NCBI RefSeq assembly: GCF_036711975.1
Contig: NC_091971.1
Coordinates: forward strand, 131,501-195,500
Origin: Onthophagus taurus
Lineage: Eukaryota; Arthropoda; Insecta; Coleoptera; Scarabaeidae
Length of the DNA stretch: 64,000 bases
Direction: 5' to 3'
Below, piece by piece: positions 22,299 through 32,215 of the stretch (position 1 is the stretch's first letter; each line of letters opens with the position of its first letter). Below the pieces are notes generated by a model, which worked only from the letters and a program-made list of their open reading frames with translations, ran no database searches and was not told the origin of the DNA. The position numbers were made by a program, and so were the translations under genes.

Positions 22299-22562
22299 GA
22301 GCCCACCCGGGGGCGTTATTTTTTTTTTTTATTTTGAGAAATTATTTTTTTTTAGGATGCCCATCCAAAATATGCATTTGAATATTCCGTTCATGACACC
22401 CACACGGGTGATATAAAGGAGCAAAAAGAACAAAGGGATGGCGATGTTGTTAAGGGACAATATTCTCTTGTTGAACCGGATGGAAATGTAAGAACCGTAA
22501 CTTATCAAGCCGATTGGGAAACTGGATTTCATGCTCAAGTACACAACTCAAAGAAAAATTAA
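20385..22562 (+). CDS. Large Gly/Ser/Tyr-rich cuticular protein with C-terminal RR domain (about 542 aa)
   Basis: Secreted cuticle or extracellular-matrix protein. Exons are 20385-20396 (Met-Arg-Gly-Leu), 20460-21869 and 22356-22562; both introns are phase 0. The signal peptide is about residues 1-19 ([14 protein letters not shown] region). The 470-residue second exon is low-complexity, with Gln/Tyr/Pro-rich then Gly/Ser/Tyr-rich sequence. It contains at least three strong repeats of Gly-Lys-Ser/Ala-Thr-Ser-Tyr-Ser-hydrophobic-Ser-Asn-Leu-Lys-Ile and one diverged copy ([16 protein letters not shown]). The last exon (68 aa) starts Asp-Ala-His-Pro-Lys-Tyr-Ala-Phe and has RR-2 features [24 protein letters not shown] and VRTVTYQAD. 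It ends WETGFHAQV instead of the usual DHNGFNAVV. The last intron (486 nt) contains a tRNA gene. Reading through its donor would add 25 codons and stop at 21933-21935, giving a form without the RR domain. Confidence 0.88.
22242..22315 (+). tRNA. tRNA-Asn (anticodon GTT)
   Basis: The 74-nt cloverleaf folds fully. Acceptor GCCTCCG pairs with CGGGGGC (one G-T pair) and is followed by discriminator G. The D-arm includes GGCGCAATTGGTTAGCGC. Anticodon stem TTCGG/CCGAA encloses loop CTGTTAA with GTT at 22276-22278. The T-arm is GGTGG-TTCGAGC-CCACC. The B box GGTTCGAGCCC is canonical. A T-run starting at 22319 serves as Pol III terminator. It sits on the sense strand inside the last intron of the cuticular gene, 40 nt before the acceptor site. 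Confidence 0.96.
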
Positions 22563-22686
22563 TTTTTAAACTTACTTTTTTAATAACATTCTTTTTATCA
22601 CTAGTCTAAGAATTTTTTACGCTACATTTTTCGGTTGGAAAAAGAATTAACTTTAAATGTGATATGTTGTATATTGTGTTGTATTA

Positions 22687-22692
22687 AATAAA
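22687..22692 (+). terminator. Poly(A) signal of the large cuticular gene
   Basis: AATAAA lies 125 nt after the stop codon at 22560-22562, followed by a T-rich run. Confidence 0.6.
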
Positions 22693-22980
22693 GCTTTTTT
22701 TATTTTTTTAAAATAATAATGGAATTTTTTAATAATCTAATCCAATAAACACCCAAAAGAGTCGGTTAAAGTGAAAGTATCCCGGAGTGGTTCTATTACG
22801 AACTGCGATACGTAACTTGTACTAAATAGAAAGTGATCTAGATCGAAAGCACGAAATAATTAATATTTCCTGTTCTCAGAATCGGTTCTATTATGAATTG
22901 ATCGTTGAAACTGCATTCCACATTAATAAAGTAGGAATTTTAAAAAGCCCGCTTACAATAAAAATGTGCCATCTCACGGT

Positions 22981-23645
22981 AACTTTAAGAACTAAAAAGT
23001 ATTGTGTGAATAAAGTTGATTAAAAATTCGGATTTGGTTTTAATTTTATAAATTTTTTGGTGCATAAACATATATTTATAAGAAAAGATTATATTTAAAA
23101 ATTTACAGTTTATTCCTTTTTTTAATTTAAGTAAGGCTATGTGATTGTCATTAAACTGTCAAATCTAAAAACAGGCATCTGTAACCTCAACTAATATGTA
23201 ACTAACTGATATCTACGGCCTAAAACCATTAAAATAAATTAACAGTGTTATTATTCAGTTAATTCAGCTAATTAGTTAATTCCATTAATTAAAATTAATG
23301 GAATTAGTTAATTAATTATAATAATTAACTAATAAAATTAATTAGTTAATTCCATTAATTAAAATTTAACTTTAAGAACTAAAAAGTATTGTGTGAATAA
23401 AGTTGATTAAAAATTCGGATTTGGTTTTAATTTTATAAATTTTTTGGTGCATAAACATATATTTATAAGAAAAGATTATATTTAAAAATTTACAGTTTAT
23501 TCCTTTTTTTAATTTAAGTAAGGTTATGTGATTGTCATTAAACTGTCAAATCTAAAAACAGGCATCTATAACCTCAACTAATATAAATATAACTAACTGA
23601 TATCTACGGCCTAAAACCATTAAAATAAATTAACAGTGTTATTAA
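22981..23645. repeat. Direct duplication, period 387 bp
   Basis: About 275 bp beginning AACTTTAAGAACTAAAAAGT at 22981 recur at 23368 almost unchanged. They share AAAACAGGCATCT and GATATCTACGGCC. Between the copies lies an AT-only palindromic linker built from TTAATTCCATTAATT and its complement (about 23270-23367). No ORF is present. Confidence 0.85.
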
Positions 23646-23670
23646 CATAATAATATAATTAATAAAACAT

Positions 23671-24010
23671 ATCCCAAATCAAGGACAGTAGAATCTAAAA
23701 GGACTGCTACATCCATTGTTGTGACAACCTGCCCGCAAACTACGTCACATCATTTTCCACGCCCAGCTGTTGTTATGGTCTATGCGTTTGCTGTGTTTTT
23801 AGAGGTTATATCCTAGACTTATTCATATTATTTTTGAAGTTTTATGTTTTTAGAGGTATTAATGTCTATCATATAACCTCTAAAAACACAGACAGTTACC
23901 AGGCGTGGCAAATAGTGTGACGTAGAGTGCGGGCAACCAATCCGTAGTGGACTACAAAAATACAATGGATGTAGCAGTCCTTTTAGATTCTACTGTCCTT
24001 GATCCCAAAT
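23671..24010. mobile_element. MITE family A, copy 1 (9-bp target duplication)
   Basis: The element is 23680-24001 (322 bp). The tips CAAGGACAGTAGAATCTAA and complement extend into inverted repeats of about 40 bp ending in CATCCATTG. It is flanked by the 9-bp direct repeat ATCCCAAAT. The interior has a second inverted repeat around TTTTTAGAGGTTATAT. A 9-bp duplication points toward Mutator-like elements, but no transposase is available to confirm it. Two more copies lie inside mariner elements at 45598 and 54357. Confidence 0.88.
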
Positions 24011-24268
24011 GGAATTTAAAATATAAATATTGTTAATTACAATTGGAGTTATTGGAGAAATCTGTCTTCCAGTTAATATGAAAAAATCGTCAATTTTTAG
24101 GCGACACCTGTGAGCTTCGCCCACAGGCAACCTTGGTTAATGACTTCAATTTTCGGCTTTTGTATTTTCCTTGTTTATAATAATACTTCATAAGTTACTT
24201 ATGTAATTATTTATTGTATTCCAAAGTTATGAACTATTGTTTGTAAGAACTTGGAAATATATTGGAAG

Positions 24269-26961
24269 CTTTGATTATATATAATATGGATTGAGCCAAC
24301 GAGAGAGATAGCTTGCGCAAGGTGATCGAACCGAGATAGACATAGAAGCGTACTGACATATAATGGGCGTGCGTTAATTTTGGCGGTAAATTTAAAACAA
24401 AATTAATAAATGAAAAAAGAAAAAAAAATAAAATAAAATAAAATTTCCTTATTATTTATAATACTTACAGGTGATGTGAAACTGTATTATCGCGAACTTT
24501 GCACACGAAACAATACATTTTTAAACATAACGGTGTGACTGGCTGTGACACAACAAAACGATACACGTCAAATGGAAGAGGTTTGACACTTTTGTGCGCA
24601 TGCGCCCGTCTGTTTAGTACCGTTTTATGTCTATCTTTGTTACACTTTCACATTATCGCTTTCCATCTGCGTCTATTCACCTTGAGCCACATTTTTGTTA
24701 ATAGATACAGGGTGTCCCGTTAAGCGTACGGAGCGGCTGTATCTCTAGAACGGTAAGGCCAAGAGGTTTGGGAAAAAAATCCTTATAAGCAAAGTGTACA
24801 AGAGAAATGGCTGGAAATTATTTTGAAGTTCGTAATTCGACCGCTAGGAGGCGTAACTGCCATTGAGAAACATAAAGTTCCCGCTATCTCAGAAACTTAG
24901 GCGATGAGCTATAACTTTGACAACATCATTTAATAGCTTGGATAATACCGCATCGCTTTTGTTTTGCGATATTTCTCATATCTGTCATAATAAGGGAGGG
25001 GGAGGCCAATGCGTTTTCATATGTTTACATTTTAATATCTCCTAGACCATTCAACCGATTTGAATGTTTTCGGTGTTGTTTGAAAGAGCATTTTATGCTC
25101 TTTTTAAAGATATTTTTAGTAAGACCGTCTGCTTTAAAACAAATGAGCTAGAGGACGTTATCTGCAGCGATTACATATTTTTGTGATTTTTGAAGAAAAG
25201 TTAAATGGAACGATACTATTTACTTCACAGACCCTTAGTCACCTTCAAATTTGCTAAATTTTAGTGAAAACCGCATCTCGATATCGCCACCCGTTCTCGA
25301 GTTATAGAAGAAAATGTTAAAAACTCGAGTGCCATCAATCGGATCCAGTTACCTCATCGAGAAAAACAAATCACGTTACCATGGTAACTGTAAACATGTC
25401 ATTTACTAACGCAGAAGCGTATGATAGAGCGTATGATGATTTATTTTCAATGTTTCGAATACGATGCAACTGCATGGCAAAAATGTGCAACGCAATTACG
25501 ACAAAGAAAGACATTTTTCTCTAGAAGTGTTTTTAAGATTGACTTAGCGATTACGGAAAACTAGCAACGTGTAGCCCATTCAGACATCTCTATGAATTCG
25601 TAAATCATATCGGTGCGCAATGTGATCCCACATAATCTGGGAACTCCGAAAACAATTGTCCACAAGAGTTCTCAAGAAAATAATATCTCCACCACGTTGT
25701 TTTACATCAGGCCTTAACAGATACCGATTATGATAACAGACTGAACTTACCATTGACTTTTAAATATGATTTGTGCAAATCCAAACCTTTTATCACAAAT
25801 GCTATGGATGCATGAAGCATCTGTCCACAAGCTGATGTAAACTTGCATAATATGCATTCTTGGTTCGAGCAAAACCCACATTGCTTTCACCCCTTTATCT
25901 ATTGGGTAGACTAAATGACCTGACTTTTCAAGAAAAACCAGTAACCAGGGAAAATATGACAAAACACTAAATACCAGTAAAAACGTGTCCAGGGAAGAGA
26001 CTTAAGCAGCGCTTTTTTTTCGTCGAAACCAGATTAAATAAATGCATCGAGGTTTATGGAAGGCATTTCGCTCATTAGTGAGTTATTTTTGCCAAAAATT
26101 TAAGTTATTCTAAGTGTTTTGGTTTATTTTGTTTTATTATCATTGTTGATGTTTCATTGATCCGTTGGCTTTTCAATACGCCTCAAAAGTAGTTTTGAAG
26201 CAGTTCTAAGTTTGGATAAAGTGTGAAGGAAGGTTCTAGAAAATAAAATTTTTGTTCTCTCTTATTTGTTTCCTAAGGTAACTTGATCCGATTAAGATAT
26301 ACGAATTTTTAACATTTTCTTTTATAATTCGAGAATGGATGGATATATCGAGATGCGGTTTTCACTAATATTTAGCAAATTTTATGGTGATTAACGGTCC
26401 GTGAAGTAAATAGTACCGTTCCATTTAACTTTTTTTCAAAAATCACAAAAATATGTAACCGCTGCAGATAACGCCCTCTAGCTTATTTGTTTTAAACCAA
26501 GCGGTCTTACTGAAAATATCTTTTAAAAGAGCATGAAATGCTCTTTCAAACAAGACCAAAAATATTCAAATCGGTTGAATGGTCCAGGAGATATTAAAAT
26601 GTAAACATTTGAAAACGCATTGGCCTTCCCCTTCCTTATTATGACAGATATGAAAAATGTTGCAAAACAAAAGCGATGTGGTATTATCCAAGCTACTAAA
26701 TGATGTTGTCAAAGTTATAGCTCATCGTCTAACTTTTTGAGATAGCGGGAATTTTATGTTTCTCTATGGCAGTTACGCCCCCTAGCGGTCGAATTACGAA
26801 CTTCAAAATAATTTCCAGCTATTTCTCTTGCCCAATTTGCTTATAAAGATTTTTTTCCCAAACCTCTAGGCCTTACCGTTGTTGAGATACAGCCGCTCCG
26901 TACGCTTAACGGGACATCCTGTATATTCAGTTAGCTCAATCCATATTATATATAATCAAAG
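24269..26961. mobile_element. MITE family C, copy 1, carrying element H inside it
   Basis: The tips CTTTGATTATATATAATATG at the left and the reverse complement at 26934-26961 extend to ATTGAGC. The C sequence is 24269-24707 and 26922-26961. The 2.2-kb element H is inserted near its right end at a TA. No clear target duplication flanks C. Its right tip ends 53 bp from the stop codon of the sirtuin gene. Confidence 0.75.
24708..26921. mobile_element. Mariner-like element H, long inverted arms, decayed
   Basis: The left tip CAGGGTGTCCCGTTAAGCG and right tip (complement of CAGGATGTCCCGTTAAGCG) are flanked by TA at 24706-24707 and 26922-26923. The arms are about 680 bp. The + strand from ATG 25396 begins MSFTNAEAYDRAYDDLFSMF, which resembles the DUF4817-type N-terminus of insect mariner-like transposases. 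Near 25800 LWMHEASVHKLM recalls the WTDEAxF catalytic region. Several stops and shifts intervene, so the transposase is dead. Confidence 0.8.
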
Positions 26962-26984
26962 GCATCCATTTTAAAAGAAATTTC

Positions 26985-26990
26985 TTTATT
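26985..26990 (-). terminator. Poly(A) signal of the sirtuin gene
   Basis: On the - strand AATAAA lies 23 nt after the stop codon at 27016-27014. Cleavage 15-25 nt further on would fall at about 26960-26970, at the edge of the C element that ends at 26961. Confidence 0.55.
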
Positions 26991-27013
26991 ATACAACAAA
27001 TTTAAATTAACAA

Positions 27014-28059
27014 TCATTTTAAAAGGCTTTTTAAAGATATTTTTGATAAAATATCACCACATCGGGCATTAATTTTGTTTAAACACAATTTATCAGCCCT
27101 CGTTTCGCCTATATTAACAATAACAATCTCCTTTTTCTCTTCTAACGCTTGTAAAATAATTCTAAACCCTGAGTAAACGAATAAACTCGACCCTAAAACC
27201 AAAACTGAATCACTTTCTTTCAAAAAATTATTCACCGTTTCAACTCTTCGTTTCGGTACGTTATCGCCAAAAAATACAATATCCGGTTTTAACAAGCCGT
27301 TACAATGCGTACAAGTTGGCATAACAAATTTATTTACGGTTTCCTAAAAACAAATTAAATTATTATTTTGCTTTATTATAAATAAAAGTCATTTACATCT
27401 GAAATATCAACATCTCCATCGGGTCGAATCATATTTGATGTGTCTTCGATAAAAGGATTAATTTTTAAAATTTCTTGTTGCAAATCATGTCGAGAATAAA
27501 TTTTTTCGCAATTTAAACAAAAAACGCGATAAGAAGACCCATGTAGTTCAATTAATTTTTCAGTTCCAGCTTTTGTATGCAAACCGTCGACGTTTTGTGT
27601 GACAACGCAAGAAATTTTATCGATTAATTCCAAATCGCGTACCCAAAAATGCGTTGAATTCGGTTTACAATTTGAAAACCTCGGCCATCCAACGAAATTT
27701 CTCGCCCAATATCTTTTTCGTATAGATGGAGATGTTAAAAATTGTTGGTGTTGAATCGGTTTGTGATTCGATCGAGCATATAAACCAACTTTTTCCGATC
27801 TATAATCAGGTATTCCTTAATTTTCATATTATATTTATTCATCAATTTAAAAAATGTGCCTACCCGATTCAGTTGAAATACCCGCTCCTGTTAAAACTAA
27901 GATATTCGTGGATGATTTTAAAAATTCTTTTAAAAATTCCACGTCATTTTCCCTTGTTATTTGATGATTCGGGACGAAGTTATATAAATTCCGTATCAAA
28001 ACATTTAATTTCATGGTTATTTTTGGATTTATTAAGGCAAAATTACAGCAATGTAACAT
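27014..28059 (-). CDS. Sirt4: SIRT4-type mitochondrial sirtuin (three exons, 314 aa)
   Basis: NAD-dependent lysine deacylase/ADP-ribosyltransferase of the mitochondrial matrix (known role of the family: removes acyl groups and restrains glutamate and leucine metabolism). Exons are 28059-27864, 27815-27397 and 27343-27014; the first intron is phase 1, the second phase 0. The N-terminus is basic and hydrophobic, as for mitochondrial import. Motifs in order: VLTGAGISTESGIPDYRS (56-73, NAD site), RKRYWARNFVGWPRFS (98-113, a SIRT4 signature), TQNVDGLHTKAG (138-149), catalytic His157 in ELHG, zinc Cys165/168 and 216/219, KPDIVFFGDNVP, LGSSLFVYSGFR and IVNIGETRAD. The length equals that of human SIRT4. 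The start ATG at 28059 is only 73 bp downstream of the ANKRD16 stop. Confidence 0.95.
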
Positions 28060-28132
28060 TTTAACTCCTAAAAATATCAAAAATTAAAAATAGAAACTTT
28101 ATTTTAAAAAAAAACATTCTCTAAACATAAAT

Positions 28133-29116
28133 TTATAATAGTTCAAAATAATCAACAGGTTTTCTTCCAAATAAATCCTCAATATCAATATTAGCCCCGA
28201 ATTTTTTAAGAATATCAAACGTGGTTTTTCTTTGTGCCTTTGCGGCAAAGTGAGCAGGTGTTAAACCCAAAACACTCTTTAAATCTAAATTCACCTTTAA
28301 TTTTACAATAACATATTCAACAACTTCATCAGGACACTTGTATGCCGCCAAATGTAAAATACCTAATCCGGTACTGTTAGTTGTATTAATATCAGCTTTA
28401 TTTTCGATCAAATATGAAATGATCTCAAAATTTCCGCTTAAAACTGCGTCGTGAATGGGACCGTTACCACAACCATCTTTTAAATTAACATCTATTTTTG
28501 AATTTTTTATTAGTTTATCAACAATTTCAAAGTTACCGTGAAGACAAGCTATGTGTAAAGCGGAACGTCCGTTTTTCGTTATTATATTTAAATCTAAATT
28601 AAAATTCATTAAAAGTTCTAGAATTTCCAAATTTCCTTCACGTGAAACTAAATGTAACGTTGTCCAACCATCTTTATTTTGAAAATTAACATTAGCCCCA
28701 TTTTCAACTAATAATCTTATTGTTTCTTTGGCTTCTGTTGTTGTTTTCGTACATGCCAACATTAAAGGCGTCCAATCAGCCCTTTTTAATGCATCCACTT
28801 CAATGTTTAAACTCAATAAATATTTTGTGACTTCGTAATGAGAATTATGAGCAGCATCATGTAATGGAGTTTTTCCAATGTAATTTCTAGGTTCAATTAC
28901 GATTATTTTGAAACTCTCCAAAAGGTATCTAACAGCGTTTAAAGCCCCAATTTTACAAGCAATGTGTAATAAAGTATCCCCAGTTTTTTCGCAAGTTAAT
29001 TTCGTCCAATGGAAATCCGGATAATCTTGTTTTAATGATTTTAACGTTTCAAACTCACCTTTATTAATTTCTTTTAAGATTTTTTGACGATCTTGTTTTA
29101 ACCTTTGTTGAAACAT
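28133..29116 (-). CDS. Ankrd16: Ankyrin repeat protein ANKRD16 (327 aa, single exon)
   Basis: Cofactor of alanyl-tRNA synthetase in vertebrates, where it accepts wrongly activated serine on lysine side chains and so guards translation accuracy (established for mouse ANKRD16; assumed here by similarity). The protein is made of about nine ankyrin repeats: GDTLLHIACKIG, GKTPLHDAAHNSHYEV, LKRADWTPLMLACTK, NKDGWTTLHLVSREG, GRSALHIACLHGNFEIV, GNGPIHDAVLSGNFEII, GLGILHLAAYKCPDEVV, GLTPAHFAAKAQ and a last partial one. ADWTPLM and NKDGW followed by a SREG turn are close to the vertebrate ANKRD16 sequence. There is no intron and no signal peptide. The start at 29116 gives the usual short N-terminal helix before the first repeat. 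AATAAA for its 3' end is at 28103-28098 (- strand). Confidence 0.92.
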   Translation of the reverse strand: MFQQRLKQDRQKILKEINKGEFETLKSLKQDYPDFHWTKLTCEKTGDTLLHIACKIGALNAVRYLLESFKIIVIEPRNYIGKTPLHDAAHNSHYEVTKYLLSLNIEVDALKRADWTPLMLACTKTTTEAKETIRLLVENGANVNFQNKDGWTTLHLVSREGNLEILELLMNFNLDLNIITKNGRSALHIACLHGNFEIVDKLIKNSKIDVNLKDGCGNGPIHDAVLSGNFEIISYLIENKADINTTNSTGLGILHLAAYKCPDEVVEYVIVKLKVNLDLKSVLGLTPAHFAAKAQRKTTFDILKKFGANIDIEDLFGRKPVDYFELL

Positions 29117-29380
29117 TTTTTACAAACCCAACATTTTCTTTTGAGGTTAAGTTATCTAAAACAATATAAAATTTTTGTGATGAAAATAGGAGATTCATAA
29201 TTCGCTTATACGTAATAATTACGATTTTATTGTCCAAAATGAGAATGTTATCAATTTGTTTGGTTAATTTTTGCAAATTTTTTTTGTTAAGTTGACAGGG
29301 TTGACAGATGGTGGTTGTTTTTGCCATCTATGAACAAAATGATCAATGAAGGTATGACTTTCAAGATTTTTTTGGAAATT

Positions 29381-30510
29381 GGATTAATGTGGTATATTCA
29401 AAAAAGATTGTTATAATGTAATAGATGAAGAGAGTCGAAAAGGCAAGCAAGTTAACAAGAAAAATCTGAAAATATTTAAAAACTTAATCTTTGATAATTG
29501 TGAAAAGCGCCATCTATTATACTATTGTTTTATTACAAATTTATTTGAGTAATTTCTTTTAAATAAATTTAACTTTAATAAGCTTCCATGAATCATTAAG
29601 TTTATTTCACGAAATAAATTTATCTAATCTCAATAATAATAATGATTTAGGAAATCATCTTAATCCGAACCATTGTTTATAGAGTAATCTATTCTCTATA
29701 AACAAAGTCTGAACGTGTTTATGTAGTTCTACAAATAAGTAAGAGATGTCACTATTAAATTTAAAATTTTAAAATGATTTTTATTTACACCTCATTTAAT
29801 AAAAATAATAAATATAAAAATTAAGACAAACATGTCTTTAAATCATGTTATGATACGCGTTATACGGCAAAAATAAATCTTTTGTAATGTATCCAACTGG
29901 TTTTGCCAATATAATGGGATTTTTAAGATATTGCGTGGATTAATGTGGTATATTCAAAAAAGATTGTTATAATGTAATAGATGATAGAGAGTCGAAAAGG
30001 CAAGCGAGTTAACAACAAAAAAATCTGAAAATATTTAAAAACTTAATCTTTGATAATTGTGAAAAGCACCATCTATTATGCTATTGTTTTATTACAAATT
30101 TATTTGAGTAATTTCTTTTAAATAAATTTAACTTTAATAAGCTTCCATGAATCATTAAGTTTATTTCACGAAATAAATTTATCTAATCTCAATAATAATA
30201 ATGATTTAGGAAATCGTCTTAATCCGAACCATTGTTTATTGTTGTTTATAGAGTATTCTATTTTCTATACAAAGTCCGAACGTATTTATGTAGTTCTACA
30301 AATAAGTAAGAGATGTCACTATTAAATTTAAAATTTTAAAATGATTTTTATTTACACCTCATTTAATAAAAATAATAAATATAAAAATTAAGACAAACAT
30401 GTCTTTAAATCATGTTATGATACGCGTTATACGGCAAAAATAAATCTTTTGTAATGTATCCAACTGGTTTTGCCAATATAATGGGATTTTTAAGATATTG
30501 CGGGAATTTT
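29381..30510. repeat. Tandem duplication, two units of about 556 bp
   Basis: The unit beginning GGATTAATGTGGTATATTCA at 29381 recurs at 29937 and ends near 30505 with TTTTTAAGATATTGCG. The copies differ at few positions (for example a 6-bp gain TTGTTT near 30241). It lies between ANKRD16 and the RR gene at 30560 and includes the probable 3' flank of the latter: AATAAA on the - strand at 30352-30347. No ORF is present. Confidence 0.88.
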
Positions 30511-30559
30511 AAATGTCCCATTATAGGTGGTCCTAAAAAATGAAAACGTTTTAGATGTT

Positions 30560-31642
30560 TTAAACGTTTTTGTTTCTATTACCTGGTGGTCTTCTATAAT
30601 TAATTACGGCCCTAAAACCTTTTGGTCCAGCGACTTCGTATTCAACAATACGAATTCTTCCATCATGTTCTAAGAGGCTGTAACTTCCCCGAACTAAATC
30701 ACCGTTTCTTTCCTCGAAATGATGCGTTCGTAAACCAATATTTCCTTGATCGATTGCATATTTGAAAGAATAGACTACCTAAAATGATAAAATTAGAACA
30801 AGATAAGTCTAATAATTATTATTATCCTCGATAAAATGGAAAAACAGAAACGTTTTTATAACAAGGTTAACGATTAAAAATAAATACCGTTAAAACGGTT
30901 TTATTTAACAATAGCGAAGAAATAAAGTTATTATGCTTTATAAAGATACAAAAAAAGATTGCGATATAATAATAATAATACAATAATTCTCCCATTCATT
31001 TTCATAAAGAGGATACCTTGTTATTAAAGTTGCTCAAACTCTGATATTATATTACGATAACTTTGTTTTTAGTTTTAAACCAATAATTTTAAATTTATTA
31101 AATAATAAAGTACTTACATCGTTTGGATTCTCGCAAAAATTCCGCTTAACACAAAAAATGATTATTGCTAAAACGATGAGACCCTATAAAAAAATAAATA
31201 ATTTTAATCAATCTTTCTTTTTATTAAAGCGAATTACGATCGAAATTGATGCCAATCAACTTGTTGCTTTTACATTCCTTAAAAGGGAAGGCAAAAACGA
31301 TAAAGAGAAAATCGAGACACTCCTAAATTTTTTTTAATTGATGAGTTCTCTATCCAAGAGTGGATCATATCGATCTGTTTCATTTGGAAAATTTAAAATT
31401 GAACCGTAATAAGACTAATAAAAACTTATTCACACTTCTTGTGTAACCTTTTTTAATGAGCTTAAAGAAATAAAAAGTGAACCTATTGTTGTGTCTTAAT
31501 GAACTTTACAATCTATAAAAATAATATTTTATGTAACAAAAAGTATTATGAAAGATAATATTTATAATCAAAATTAACTCACATAAAAATAATGATTGAT
31601 ATTAATTAAACTTACCAATTTATTGAAGGTTTTCAAAAACAT
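30560..31642 (-). CDS. RR-domain cuticular protein, three exons, 103 aa
   Basis: Exons are 31642-31616 (9 codons), 31183-31118 (22 codons) and 30778-30560 (72 codons plus stop). All introns are phase 0 with GT-AG ends (GTAAGT at both donors). Exons 1 and 2 give a signal peptide: a basic start, then GLIVLAIIIFCV, cleaved near residue 22-27. The last exon begins Val-Val-Tyr-Ser-Phe-Lys-Tyr and holds a diverged RR domain. It has YSFKYAID, FEERNGDLVRGSYSLLEHDG, RIRIVEYEVAG and PKGFRAVINY in RR-2 order, but HTGD and TADxxNGFNA are replaced. The GSYSLLE-DG-R-V-Y core is intact, so chitin binding is likely. It is on the opposite strand to the other three RR genes. An Asn/Arg/Lys-rich tail ends the protein. 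Confidence 0.85.
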
Positions 31643-31759
31643 TATTGACCTTCGTTATAATAGTCGATGGTAAAATAAATCAATAGGTTACTTTTCCAAG
31701 AACTATTAATGTGTAATTAATTGATCGATGAATGTTGTCACGGATCACTTAAGATGTGG

Positions 31760-32155
31760 TCACGGGACATGTTTGCTATCGTTCGTTAAGAAAACAGGCG
31801 TTAGATTGTGGGTAGAATAGGAATCTGGTACATTCTCCGGGTGATTTGAGCTGGTGCGTTGAGGATGCTCTTCTTCTTCTAATACTGGGTGGGAAGGGAC
31901 TCCTCTCATCGCCGATTGAGAGTGCATTACGTTGTTGTGCAATATGAATGGGACGTAAATCTTAAATAATATTAACTAGAAGTAAAAAAATTTGTTATTG
32001 TTAAAAAAATTTTTAAATAGACGAAGAAATTTGTTGTTTGAAGCACGATGAAAATAAAACGACGTGAGTGGTCGAATAGATAAGGATGGGTTTTAAGTTT
32101 TAAAAGTAAATGATCACGTGTTATACGTCTCCGAGATGATCTGACTTACTTTCAT
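31760..32155 (-). CDS. Probable small secreted peptide gene (two exons, 73 aa)
   Basis: Exon 1 is ATG-AAA at 32155-32150 followed by GTAAGT. Exon 2 is 31975-31760 after the acceptor TTCTAG, and is open from its first codon to TGA. The joined N-terminus is Met-Lys followed by LILFKIYVPFILHN, a plausible signal peptide. The remaining 55 or so residues are polar, with His, Ser, Pro and a run of four Glu (VLEEEEHPQRTS), without cysteines. The two-codon first exon and phase-0 junction mirror the neighbouring cuticular genes. A GATAAAAG word at 32214-32207 and a TCAGTT at 32174-32169 could be promoter parts, but their 40-nt spacing is long. No family is recognised. Confidence 0.45.
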
Positions 32156-32215
32156 TCACCTTCAGTTTAACTGATGCTTGAAATCTAGTTTTGCAACATC
32201 ACGTCACTTTTATCT

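Noticed and set aside
25860-25875. tRNA B-box-like word GGTTCGAGC.
   Set aside because: No acceptor stem, A box or cloverleaf around it; it lies in a decayed transposase.
29064-29327. 87-codon - strand ORF overlapping the start of ANKRD16.
   Set aside because: It lies mostly in the ANKRD16 leader in another frame, and its sequence is low-complexity Lys/Ile/Asn.
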